Virus record (IMG/VR): IMGVR_UViG_3300049489_000406
Location: 1 to 56,171 of that record
DNA from: a virus
Reading direction: 5' to 3' (one strand)
Length of the DNA: 56,171 nt
Shown here one piece after another: positions 23,512 through 30,331 of this stretch; the first letter of the stretch is position 1; each line of letters opens with the position of its first letter. The notes under the pieces were generated by a model. That model did not search any database and was not told the origin of the DNA. It saw nothing but the letters and a program-made list of their open reading frames with translations. The position numbers and the translations under genes were made by a program.

Positions 23512-24377
23512 TGTCAAAAATAGTAAATGCTGACGTGATAGAAACGCTTACTACATTAAACATAACGAACTATTTTGACGTAATTATTGCAGACCCTCCA
23601 TACAACATAAATAAAAATTTTGGGGTAGGTTCTGATTCGGTTCCTTTACCTGATTACATTGATTGGTCAAAACACTGGATTGATCTTTGTCTTAAGTCAT
23701 TAAAACCTAACGGTATAATGTATATCTATGGATTCACTGAAATACTTGCGCACATCGCCGTAAACTATCCGTTGGGCAAACAACGGTTTTTGATATGGAG
23801 TTACCTGAATAAGGTAGCTCCAAATTCTAAGTTTTGGCAGAGGTCGCACGAGGCTATACTGTGCCTTTGGATAGATAAAAAACCCGCGCTAGAGATAGAT
23901 CAAATACGTGAGCCATACTCTAAAGGGTACGCTAATGCGCACGGTAAAGAAAGAAAAAGTACTAAAGGGCGTTTTGGTTCTAAGGCAACTGTATATAATG
24001 TGAACCCACTAGGTGCGATGCCGAGAGATGTTATAAGAGTACCTGCTTTAGCTGGAAAATCATCAGAGAGACCTTTTATGTGTAGAACCTGCGGAGGCGT
24101 TATGTATGATTCTGAGTATTTAAAAAGCCATCTCGGACATAGCATTTTACAACATCCAACACAAAAACCAGCAGAGCTTACAAAAAGACTTTTACTATCG
24201 GCAGCTAAACCTACGCGCGGAAAAGTACTAATACCTTTTTCGGGTTCGGGTTCTGAGTGCTTAGTAGCCAAAAGTTTAGGCTTTGAATTTTTAGGGGTAG
24301 AGCTAAACTGGGAATATGTAACCTACGCAGAAAATCTAATAAGGAGAAATAATGGACTTGCAAGCAGCGTCATTTGA
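23511..24377 (+). CDS. DNA adenine/cytosine-N4 methyltransferase (beta class)
   Basis: A 288-aa amino-methyltransferase. The catalytic motif IV is A-D-P-P-Y-N-I (28-31 D-P-P-Y), and the S-adenosylmethionine motif lies at the C-terminal end (P-F-S-G-S-G-S-E-C, then F-L-G-V-E-L), giving the beta-class order. Between them a C-R-T-C-G-G and two His form a likely zinc site. No restriction partner is nearby, so it is an orphan phage enzyme that could protect phage DNA. It overlaps the RNR gene by 26 nt. Confidence 0.88.
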   Translation: MSKIVNADVIETLTTLNITNYFDVIIADPPYNINKNFGVGSDSVPLPDYIDWSKHWIDLCLKSLKPNGIMYIYGFTEILAHIAVNYPLGKQRFLIWSYLNKVAPNSKFWQRSHEAILCLWIDKKPALEIDQIREPYSKGYANAHGKERKSTKGRFGSKATVYNVNPLGAMPRDVIRVPALAGKSSERPFMCRTCGGVMYDSEYLKSHLGHSILQHPTQKPAELTKRLLLSAAKPTRGKVLIPFSGSGSECLVAKSLGFEFLGVELNWEYVTYAENLIRRNNGLASSVI

Positions 24378-26229
24378 CGTGTGGAAACAAAAATATCAAT
24401 TAAAAGATGAGCACGGCACAGCAATAGACAAAGATGTTGATAGCATGTTCCAGAGAGTAGCTAAAACCCTCGCAAGCGTAGAATCTAATAGTGAACACTG
24501 GTATGAGCGCTTTTTGTGGGCGATGAGACGCGGCGCGTACCCTGCTGGTAGAATACTAGCTAATGCGGGTGCCCAGGGGTATAAGCCCAACACAACACTC
24601 ATTAACTGTACAGTGAGTCGTGTTATAGATGACTCCATTGAGGGTATAATGCTAGCACTGTCAGAAGCTGCAAGCACACTTAAAACAGGCGCTGGGATAG
24701 GGTATGACTTCTCCACTCTGCGACCTAAAGGTGCATACGTACGCGGTGCAGGTGCGAAAACATCCGGATCACTATCGTTTATGGACATATTCGATAAGAT
24801 GTGTTTTACAATCTCATCAGCAGGAGGCAGGCGCGGCGCTCAGATGGCTACAATGCGTGTAGACCATCCCGACATCATAGATTTTATTAAAGCTAAAAGA
24901 GAAAACGGGCGCTTAAGACAGTTTAATATGTCAGTGTTAGTTACAGATAGCTTTATGCACGCTGTAGATACCGATCTTGACTGGCAACTGTGTTTTGCGG
25001 GTAAAGTGTATAAAACAGTTAAAGCCTGTGACCTCTGGGATTTGATTATGCGTTCAACGTATGACTATGCGGAGCCAGGGGTGCTTTTTATAGACAGGAT
25101 CAATGAAGGGAACCCCCTTGGGTTTATTGAGCAGATAACTGCTACGAACCCGTGCGCGGAGCAGCCATTACCCCCTAATGGCGCGTGTCTTTTGGGTTCA
25201 GTAGACCTTACAAAATTTGTCAGATACCCTTTTTCAGATGATGCCGTTTTTAACTATGAAGATTTTATAGAAGTAGTTTCGGTGTTTGCACGTATGCTAG
25301 ATAACGTTGTAGATATAAACAACCTCCCCCTTGAGTCTCAGCGACAAGAAATCATGATGAAACGCAGGCACGGCATGGGGTTTTTGGGTTTAGGTTCCGC
25401 ATTGACTATGCTAAAAATAAAGTACGGATCACCTGAGGCGATACGACTTGCACGCACAGTCTCTATAGCGATGGCGCGTACGAATTACGAGACCGGTGTA
25501 GACCTGGCTTATGAAAAGGGTGCTGCTCCGATATTGAAAGATGAAAACAACTTAAAAAACTATGTCGACAGAATAAAAAAACTCGGTTACGTAAATGATG
25601 ACTATCTAAGAAAAATGGAAGCGTGGGGGTGCAGATACACACATGCAACATCTATAGCCCCTACGGGCACTCTATCCCTGTCCGTGGGAAACAATGTGAG
25701 CAATGGCATAGAGCCTACATTTTGTCACGAGTATGCTAGAAACGTCATCATAGATGGGAAGAAAACAAAAGAAAAAGTTAACGTTCTATCTTATGAGTAC
25801 CTGCGATACAAATCTATGCATCCTGAGGCTACTGTAGATACGCTGCCCGATTATTTTGTTACCTCAGATAGCATAACGCCCGAGCAGCATGTAGATATGC
25901 AAGCAGCGTGTCAGCCATCTATAGATTCTAGTATATCAAAAACAATTAACGTCCCCACTGATATAAGCTTTGATGCTTTTAAAGACATATACCGCTATGC
26001 TTTTAGTAAAGGGTTGAAAGGATGCACCACATTTAGATTTAATCCTGAGGCTTTTCAGGGGGTACTGGTTAAAGAATCTGATCTAAAAAACACTATTTAC
26101 AACTTCAAACTCGAAAATGGTGAGACGGTATCATGTACGGGCGACACAATAATTACGTATGACGGAGAGAATCACACAGCAGCAAATCTATACGATGCTA
26201 TTAAGGAAGGTTACTATGGTAAATTCTAA
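24352..26229 (+). CDS. nrdJ: Class II (adenosylcobalamin-dependent) ribonucleotide reductase, main subunit
   Basis: A 625-aa class II ribonucleotide reductase. Markers are L-I-N-C-T-V-S-R, T-G-A-G-I-G-Y-D-F-S, the active-site N-P-C-A-E-Q-P-L-P, L-L-G-S-V-D-L, and S-I-A-P-T-G-T-L-S-L-S. It ends with H-T-A-A-N-L-Y-D-A-I-K-E-G-Y-Y-G-K-F, the usual end of phage NrdJ main subunits. The TSCPD part is encoded separately at 26523. It supplies dNTPs and needs B12 from the host or environment. Confidence 0.92.
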   Translation: MDLQAASFDVWKQKYQLKDEHGTAIDKDVDSMFQRVAKTLASVESNSEHWYERFLWAMRRGAYPAGRILANAGAQGYKPNTTLINCTVSRVIDDSIEGIMLALSEAASTLKTGAGIGYDFSTLRPKGAYVRGAGAKTSGSLSFMDIFDKMCFTISSAGGRRGAQMATMRVDHPDIIDFIKAKRENGRLRQFNMSVLVTDSFMHAVDTDLDWQLCFAGKVYKTVKACDLWDLIMRSTYDYAEPGVLFIDRINEGNPLGFIEQITATNPCAEQPLPPNGACLLGSVDLTKFVRYPFSDDAVFNYEDFIEVVSVFARMLDNVVDINNLPLESQRQEIMMKRRHGMGFLGLGSALTMLKIKYGSPEAIRLARTVSIAMARTNYETGVDLAYEKGAAPILKDENNLKNYVDRIKKLGYVNDDYLRKMEAWGCRYTHATSIAPTGTLSLSVGNNVSNGIEPTFCHEYARNVIIDGKKTKEKVNVLSYEYLRYKSMHPEATVDTLPDYFVTSDSITPEQHVDMQAACQPSIDSSISKTINVPTDISFDAFKDIYRYAFSKGLKGCTTFRFNPEAFQGVLVKESDLKNTIYNFKLENGETVSCTGDTIITYDGENHTAANLYDAIKEGYYGKF

Positions 26230-26533
26230 ATACTCTAGACTTGTTGACATCTACTCATCGATTAGAGAGCAAGATTTTAACAAGCTTTTATACGGCAGAA
26301 ATTTTAGTGAGCAGTCGGTTATTATCCTAAGAAAAATAATACTAGACAAGCAGTGTCAAAAAATCGTTGCTAAACAGTACGGCGTGTCTCAGGCTTTTAT
26401 AAGCGGTTTAATTTCAAGATTCATAAGGGCTAAAATGTTCAAATGCGAAACGTGCGGACGTGTTTTTTTGCGATCATGTAACTTATCAGCCCACGTTAAG
26501 ACTTGCAAAAGGAGCCAAAGTGATGATTATTGA
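26216..26533 (+). CDS. TrfB/KorA-like HTH protein with C2H2-type finger
   Basis: A 105-aa protein. Residues about 15-65 match TrfB/KorA-type DNA-binding domains (F-N-K-L-L-Y-G-R-N-F-S-E-Q-S, then V-A-K-Q-Y-G-V-S-Q-A-F-I-S). The end carries one zinc finger, C-E-T-C-G-R-V-F then H-V-K-T-C, of C2HC type. The ATG at 26216 follows AAGGAAGG and lies within the end of nrdJ. It sits between the two reductase genes, overlapping both, and may regulate them. Confidence 0.7.
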   Translation: MVNSKYSRLVDIYSSIREQDFNKLLYGRNFSEQSVIILRKIILDKQCQKIVAKQYGVSQAFISGLISRFIRAKMFKCETCGRVFLRSCNLSAHVKTCKRSQSDDY

Positions 26534-27023
26534 TAGTAAAATAGTTTCTGTTAGCGTTAACTCTAACGAGTGCAGTAGTACTTTAACTGTAAGACCCGAG
26601 ATGTTACCTGGCGTTACGTACAAAATAAAACCACCAGGTCACAATGATGCGATGTACGTTACAATAAACTCACTAGATAACAAGCCTTTTGAGCTTTTTA
26701 TACAGTCCAAAAATGCAGAGCACACCCAATGGACATCTGCGCTTACCCGTGTGATCTCTGCCATTTTTAGAAAAGGTGGGGATGTAACTTTTCTCATCGA
26801 TGAGCTGAAATCCATACACGATCCGCGAGGCGGTCACTTTGCGCATGAAAAATACGTACCTTCTTTGGTGGCTGAAATTGGGTACGTCTTAGAAAAGCAC
26901 TTAAATCTTAAAAAAGAAGCAAAACCCACAAAAAAGACGTGTCAAAAATGCAATGGTGTAAACGTTGAGGTTTCCGGCGGATGTTCAATATGCAGAGATT
27001 GTGGAGATTCTAAATGCGAATAA
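26523..27023 (+). CDS. TSCPD-domain protein, second part of split class II reductase (NrdJb-like)
   Basis: A 166-aa protein. Residues about 25-140 are the TSCPD domain found at the end of long NrdJ enzymes (G-V-T-Y-K-I-K-P-P-G, I-Q-S-K-N-A-E-H-T-Q-W, D-P-R-G-G-H-F, Y-V-P-S-L-V-A-E-I-G). The C-terminus has C-Q-K-C-N-G and C-S-I-C-R-D-C-G-D-S-K-C, a cysteine set that could rereduce the active site. It is the second polypeptide of the split reductase. Overlaps both neighbours. Confidence 0.85.
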   Translation: MIIDSKIVSVSVNSNECSSTLTVRPEMLPGVTYKIKPPGHNDAMYVTINSLDNKPFELFIQSKNAEHTQWTSALTRVISAIFRKGGDVTFLIDELKSIHDPRGGHFAHEKYVPSLVAEIGYVLEKHLNLKKEAKPTKKTCQKCNGVNVEVSGGCSICRDCGDSKCE

Positions 27024-27487
27024 AGAAGATCATATCTGGCGGACAAACAGGTGTCGACCAAGGGGCTTTGCTCGCAGCTATTGACCTAGGTATTGAGCAC
27101 GGTGGGTACTGCCCTAAAGGGAGGCGTTGCGAGTCCGGCAAGATTCCTGATATTTTCAACCTACAAGAGCTTGACACATATGACTATGCGGCACGTACAG
27201 AGAAAAATATACTAGAGTCTGACGGAACATTGCTTATTACGAAATATCTTTGTGGAAATCAAACTCCAGGGTCACGTCTCACTAAAAAGCTGTGTGCAGC
27301 GCACGGTAAACCTATTCTACATACTTCTGGACTGTTGGCATCCCCTAGTGAAATTATAAAATTTATCAAGGAACATAAAATACAGGTGCTTAATGTCGCA
27401 GGAACAAGAGGGTCAAAATGGGAGGGCGCTGAAAAATTTACAAGAGATTTAATAAAATCAGTGATAAATTTTGAGGAGGTAATATGA
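27014..27487 (+). CDS. YpsA-like SLOG-family protein (putative molybdenum carrier, PF12694)
   Basis: A 157-aa Rossmann-like protein with I-S-G-G-Q-T-G-V-D-Q-G-A-L at the start, H-G-G-Y-C-P-K-G-R-R, Y-D-Y-A-A-R-T-E-K-N-I, and a G-T-R-G-S-K end. This fits the SLOG superfamily branch that includes cyanobacterial/proteobacterial YpsA. SLOG domains bind nucleotide-like ligands. The molybdenum-carrier label of the family is old and unproven. It overlaps the TSCPD gene by 10 nt. Confidence 0.85.
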   Translation: MRIKKIISGGQTGVDQGALLAAIDLGIEHGGYCPKGRRCESGKIPDIFNLQELDTYDYAARTEKNILESDGTLLITKYLCGNQTPGSRLTKKLCAAHGKPILHTSGLLASPSEIIKFIKEHKIQVLNVAGTRGSKWEGAEKFTRDLIKSVINFEEVI

Positions 27488-27678
27488 TTATTATTAATGG
27501 CTATCGTCCCCGAGACCCTGGAAAAGTGTGGATAACGCAACATATCTTATCGTCTTTTAAAAATTTTCTCCTGCAATACCAAATTGCAGGAGAAAATCAT
27601 GAGACAACACCATCCGGAATTCCAGACGCTAAGGGGTATAACCCAGAAGCATCAATCCATCAAGAGCATGACAAATGA
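27484..27678 (+). CDS. Duplicated small gene, copy 1 (fused or disrupted)
   Basis: A 64-aa ORF. Its start (G-Y-R-P-R-D-P-G-K-V-W-I-T-Q-H-I-L) matches the 27675 ORF and its end (I-P-D-A-K-G-Y-N-P-E-A-S-I-H-Q-E) matches the 27794 ORF. In copy 2 these are two separate genes. A 10-nt deletion after the internal ATG (27599) puts the two parts in one frame here, and a perfect hairpin lies between them. ATGA overlap with the YpsA-like gene. Unknown function; possibly decaying. Confidence 0.5.
   Translation: MIIINGYRPRDPGKVWITQHILSSFKNFLLQYQIAGENHETTPSGIPDAKGYNPEASIHQEHDK
27563..27597. terminator. Perfect 15-bp hairpin within duplicated gene copy 1
   Basis: ATTTTCTCCTGCAAT (27563-27577) pairs perfectly with 27583-27597 around a 5-nt loop. 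On the minus strand the stem is followed by a short T run, so it could terminate minus-strand transcripts; no T run follows on plus. The stem includes the ribosome-site GGAG ahead of ATG 27599, so it could also hide that start. Copy 2 lacks the hairpin. Confidence 0.5.
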
Positions 27679-27770
27679 ATTTTTCTAAGGGCTATCAGCC
27701 CAAACACGCAAAGCCTAACCACGACCCTGACAAAATTTGGATACCGCAGCATATCTTAGCGTTTTTTTAA
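27675..27770 (+). CDS. Duplicated small gene, copy 2, first ORF
   Basis: A 31-aa ORF (start M-N-F-S-K-G-Y-Q-P-K, then D-P-D-K-I-W-I-P-Q-H-I-L) homologous to the first half of the 27484 ORF. Overlaps that ORF by ATGA. No known family; may be a short leader peptide or a remnant. Confidence 0.4.
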   Translation: MNFSKGYQPKHAKPNHDPDKIWIPQHILAFF

Positions 27771-27793
27771 AAACCAAAATACCGGAGAAAGTC

Positions 27794-27988
27794 ATGAAAC
27801 AACATCATCCAAAAACGTCCAGAATTCCAGATGCTAAGGGGTATAACCCAGAAGCATCAATCCATCAAGAGCCTGACGCTGTCTACGCGGTAAGCCCCCA
27901 ATCACAAAATCTATTTAGAACAGTTGTGGGGCGGCACGAGCGTAAAACGTGTTACTATATATTAAAATTAGAAATTGTAAACGGCTAA
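27794..27988 (+). CDS. Duplicated small gene, copy 2, second ORF
   Basis: A 64-aa protein starting at ATG 27794 with GGAG 6 nt upstream. It contains I-P-D-A-K-G-Y-N-P-E-A-S-I-H-Q-E, shared with copy 1, followed by a basic C-terminal half. This looks like the intact version of the gene broken in copy 1. Function unknown. Confidence 0.5.
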   Translation: MKQHHPKTSRIPDAKGYNPEASIHQEPDAVYAVSPQSQNLFRTVVGRHERKTCYYILKLEIVNG

Positions 27989-27990
27989 AC

Positions 27991-28605
27991 ATGATACCCA
28001 TCACCTTATATAACATAGAGCTTTATAGCCACCACTCTTACTACGTGCATAACGTTGTAACCCACAACATATACGAATACCGGTGTGAGACTTGCGGCAA
28101 GACATTCAATTACTTATCCCTATTGACTCGTCACATGTACTCACATAGGACATTACCAAAGCCGTACATATGTCGCGTTTGTAGCGCTGCATTCAGTAAC
28201 CGTGGTAATCTGAATGAGCACATCAGAACGCACATTATGAAAAAAGACTACCAGTGTGTGTACTGCAAGAAATTCTTTACACGCAAACACTATAAAGACG
28301 AGCACGAACGCAGACACTTTGACTCACCAGAGTATGAGTGCGAGCATTGTGGAGAGAAAAAAGCACAGAGTAGCAATTTATACAAGCACATGCGCGAGAA
28401 ACATGGCGTAGAGCCTAAGAAATTCAAGGATGGGGGCGAGATCGCAGGAAGCGATGAAGCGGCGACTAGCCAAGAGAGCACGCATTTGGAGCCAACTGTT
28501 GCACCTGAACCTGCAATCGTTGAAGATGACGACAGCGATCTTGCTATAGCCCATAGTTATGTTAAAGAGCAGCTAGAAAAAGAGAAGAAAGAACACGATG
28601 GATGA
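27991..28605 (+). CDS. Four-finger C2H2 zinc-finger protein with Hint-like N-terminus
   Basis: A 204-aa protein. Residues 5-26 (starting T-L-Y-N-I-E-L and ending Y-V-H-N-V-V-T-H-N) match the final block of Hint/intein domains, but no N-terminal Hint half is present. Then come four tandem C2H2 fingers: C32/C35/H48/H52, C61/C64/H77/H81, C89/C92/H105/H109, C117/C120/H133/H138. The tail (140-204) is acidic and disordered-looking, with a final Lys/Glu helix. Such arrays are typical of eukaryotic DNA-binding proteins and rare in phages. Ribosome site is weak; GTG 27949 is an alternative start. Overlaps the next gene by 8 nt. Confidence 0.75.
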   Translation: MIPITLYNIELYSHHSYYVHNVVTHNIYEYRCETCGKTFNYLSLLTRHMYSHRTLPKPYICRVCSAAFSNRGNLNEHIRTHIMKKDYQCVYCKKFFTRKHYKDEHERRHFDSPEYECEHCGEKKAQSSNLYKHMREKHGVEPKKFKDGGEIAGSDEAATSQESTHLEPTVAPEPAIVEDDDSDLAIAHSYVKEQLEKEKKEHDG

Positions 28606-29128
28606 TCCTAAAAACAACGACTTATGGTATTATCTCTTGCAAATCTTGGGGAATGCCATCATGTTTTCATTAATAAAAACTCTATTTTCGTCATCACTGT
28701 CAGTGTCTAACAGGGAACGCAGGTTTTTGCTTTTCCTATGCGCATCCATGATTATACTTAACTTCTGGGGAACGTGGAGAAATAGCAAAACGCTTTGGAT
28801 GTTTCAAGATGCTATGAGTAGATTTTGGCTGGCTTTAGACATTACACAGCTAATCTATTGCTCGATGCTGTTTGGTTTTATCTATAGTGCGGCTCAGTTA
28901 CCGCAGTGGTTCAGGACTACTCTATTTATTACCTCATCAGTTTTCTTGCTAACGAATATCTATAATTTCATAGTCAACTTCTCTTATCTTCCGAAGGAGG
29001 GTTTATTTATATTTGTGATGTGGTTCATTAATAATAGTGGCATGGTATTGATCAGTGCTGTTGTTGCTTATTTCATCATATCGCATAAAATGTGGCTACA
29101 ATCCCAAGGATGCAGATATGAACCGTGA
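28598..29128 (+). CDS. Multi-span membrane protein, candidate holin
   Basis: A 176-aa protein with about four or five transmembrane helices (F-L-L-F-L-C-A-S-M-I-I-L, L-I-Y-C-S-M-L-F-G-F-I-Y, L-F-I-T-S-S-V-F-L-L, L-I-S-A-V-V-A-Y-F-I-I). It stands directly before the spanin pair and overlaps it by GTGA, so a holin role is reasonable from position. It is longer than most holins and matches no family I recognise. Confidence 0.5.
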   Translation: MDDPKNNDLWYYLLQILGNAIMFSLIKTLFSSSLSVSNRERRFLLFLCASMIILNFWGTWRNSKTLWMFQDAMSRFWLALDITQLIYCSMLFGFIYSAAQLPQWFRTTLFITSSVFLLTNIYNFIVNFSYLPKEGLFIFVMWFINNSGMVLISAVVAYFIISHKMWLQSQGCRYEP

Positions 29129-29415
29129 ATCCTTATATAGAATTTATTATGGGCGTAAAGAGTAACTTGTCAAAGAGAGTAGGTTTAATAGTAGCATTGT
29201 TGTGTGCGATAGGAACAATTTACTATCTCGGGTATAGAAACGGTGGAATCAAAACCGAATATAAAACAATAAAAGGCGATGAAGAATACAAGACAAAGGT
29301 AAGTAAAATGCAGTATCATGTTGGCGATAAAGCAAACGATTCTACTCAGAAAAGGAACGATGACCTTGATAGAGAAAGACAAGCTATACTTAAAGACCTT
29401 GATACTGTCTGCTAG
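29125..29415 (+). CDS. Inner-membrane spanin (Rz-like)
   Basis: A 96-aa protein with one N-terminal transmembrane helix (V-G-L-I-V-A-L-L-C-A-I-G-T-I-Y-Y-L) and a charged periplasmic part predicted as coiled coil (K-R-N-D-D-L-D-R-E-R-Q-A-I-L-K-D-L). The GTG start overlaps the upstream stop; ATG 29149 is the alternative. The outer-membrane lipoprotein gene begins inside it in another frame, the usual Rz/Rz1 embedding. Confidence 0.75.
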   Translation: MNPYIEFIMGVKSNLSKRVGLIVALLCAIGTIYYLGYRNGGIKTEYKTIKGDEEYKTKVSKMQYHVGDKANDSTQKRNDDLDRERQAILKDLDTVC

Positions 29416-29701
29416 CTTATTACTGTGTGGTTGTGATACTTACCCCGTCAAAATAATCACAGAGATGTACATGCCAAGATACTTAGTAACACCTGTTTCT
29501 GTAACTCCAAAATCCGTATCGCTAGAGAAAGACAATATTAATCTAATCCGTGCATGTCTCACACCCGACACTAAAAAATCTTTTAACCGGATACTGTACA
29601 ACTACTATGATAATTACTACGGGCTACAAATGTGTAATAATAAGCTGCTATCCATAGGTTCGTACATTGATGAATACAACAAAGACTTATTAAATCTTTA
29701 G
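29360..29701 (+). CDS. Outer-membrane spanin lipoprotein (Rz1-like)
   Basis: A 113-aa lipoprotein with lipobox L-C-G-C (Cys25 lipidated), starting at ATG 29360 with AAAGG upstream, nested in the +1-type frame of the inner spanin and continuing beyond it. The mature 89-aa part has a Pro/Val stretch (P-V-S-V-T-P-K) and a helical end. Together they would fuse inner and outer membranes at lysis. Confidence 0.75.
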   Translation: MTLIEKDKLYLKTLILSASLLLCGCDTYPVKIITEMYMPRYLVTPVSVTPKSVSLEKDNINLIRACLTPDTKKSFNRILYNYYDNYYGLQMCNNKLLSIGSYIDEYNKDLLNL

Positions 29702-29761
29702 TTATTGATTTTGCTACGGACAGCGTATACACTTACCCCGTTGAAACATTTGGGGGATACC

Positions 29762-30331
29762 ATGAAGAAGATTACCACTTTACTTGCTTTTTTACTTAGT
29801 GTGAACGCAAACGCTGATGATACGACGCATCCCGTGCACGTTACGCTTTACATGTCCAAAAACGCTTGTGCGTACCTCGTAGACAACTCAACGGGTGCCA
29901 CTCAGTTTAAAGAACCCGTTGACGTGCCATACAACCTATTCGCTTACAATATTGGGCGTGATGGCGATACTCAAGTACGCGCACAGGGTGATTTTACGTG
30001 CTATGGCGCTACTTCTACAAATCAAAACGGGGTACTTGGCTACTTACCGCTACAGTATGCATACACTTATGCATATGGGAGGTGTGACGATAAAAAATCT
30101 AACACTTTAACGTCCACAATTTCCGGCGCTGAAACTCGCACTATCTTTGAGCAAAAAGGCTTTATAATTAACACAGATAAGACTTATATGCCGCCAAATC
30201 CTGCGTTTAACTTAGCACCTTGGCAATTCTTAAGCGCAGGTCAAGTGTGGGTAATGGCTGGCTGTACAAACTATGACAACATTAAAATTAACTACGCAAA
30301 CATTATAATTAATTTCACAAAAGAATCTTAA
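29762..30331 (+). CDS. Secreted protein of unknown function
   Basis: A 189-aa protein with a clear Sec signal peptide (M-K-K-I-T-T-L-L-A-F-L-L-S-V-N-A-N-A, cleavage after about residue 18). The mature part is beta-rich with about four cysteines that could pair in the periplasm. No lytic catalytic motif is visible. The start at 29762 follows GGGGGAT. Last plus-strand gene before the late block; its stop overlaps the fibre stop by 4 bp. Confidence 0.65.
   Translation: MKKITTLLAFLLSVNANADDTTHPVHVTLYMSKNACAYLVDNSTGATQFKEPVDVPYNLFAYNIGRDGDTQVRAQGDFTCYGATSTNQNGVLGYLPLQYAYTYAYGRCDDKKSNTLTSTISGAETRTIFEQKGFIINTDKTYMPPNPAFNLAPWQFLSAGQVWVMAGCTNYDNIKINYANIIINFTKES

Noticed and set aside
23511-24377. Restriction-modification system around the methyltransferase.
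   Set aside because: No endonuclease or specificity gene is adjacent; it is an orphan phage methyltransferase.
26121-26229. The end of NrdJ (C-T-G-D-T then D-G) resembles the first block of an intein.
   Set aside because: The end H-T-A-A-N-L-Y-D-A-I-K-E-G-Y-Y-G-K-F is the normal C-terminus of phage class II reductases, so no intein is needed to explain it.
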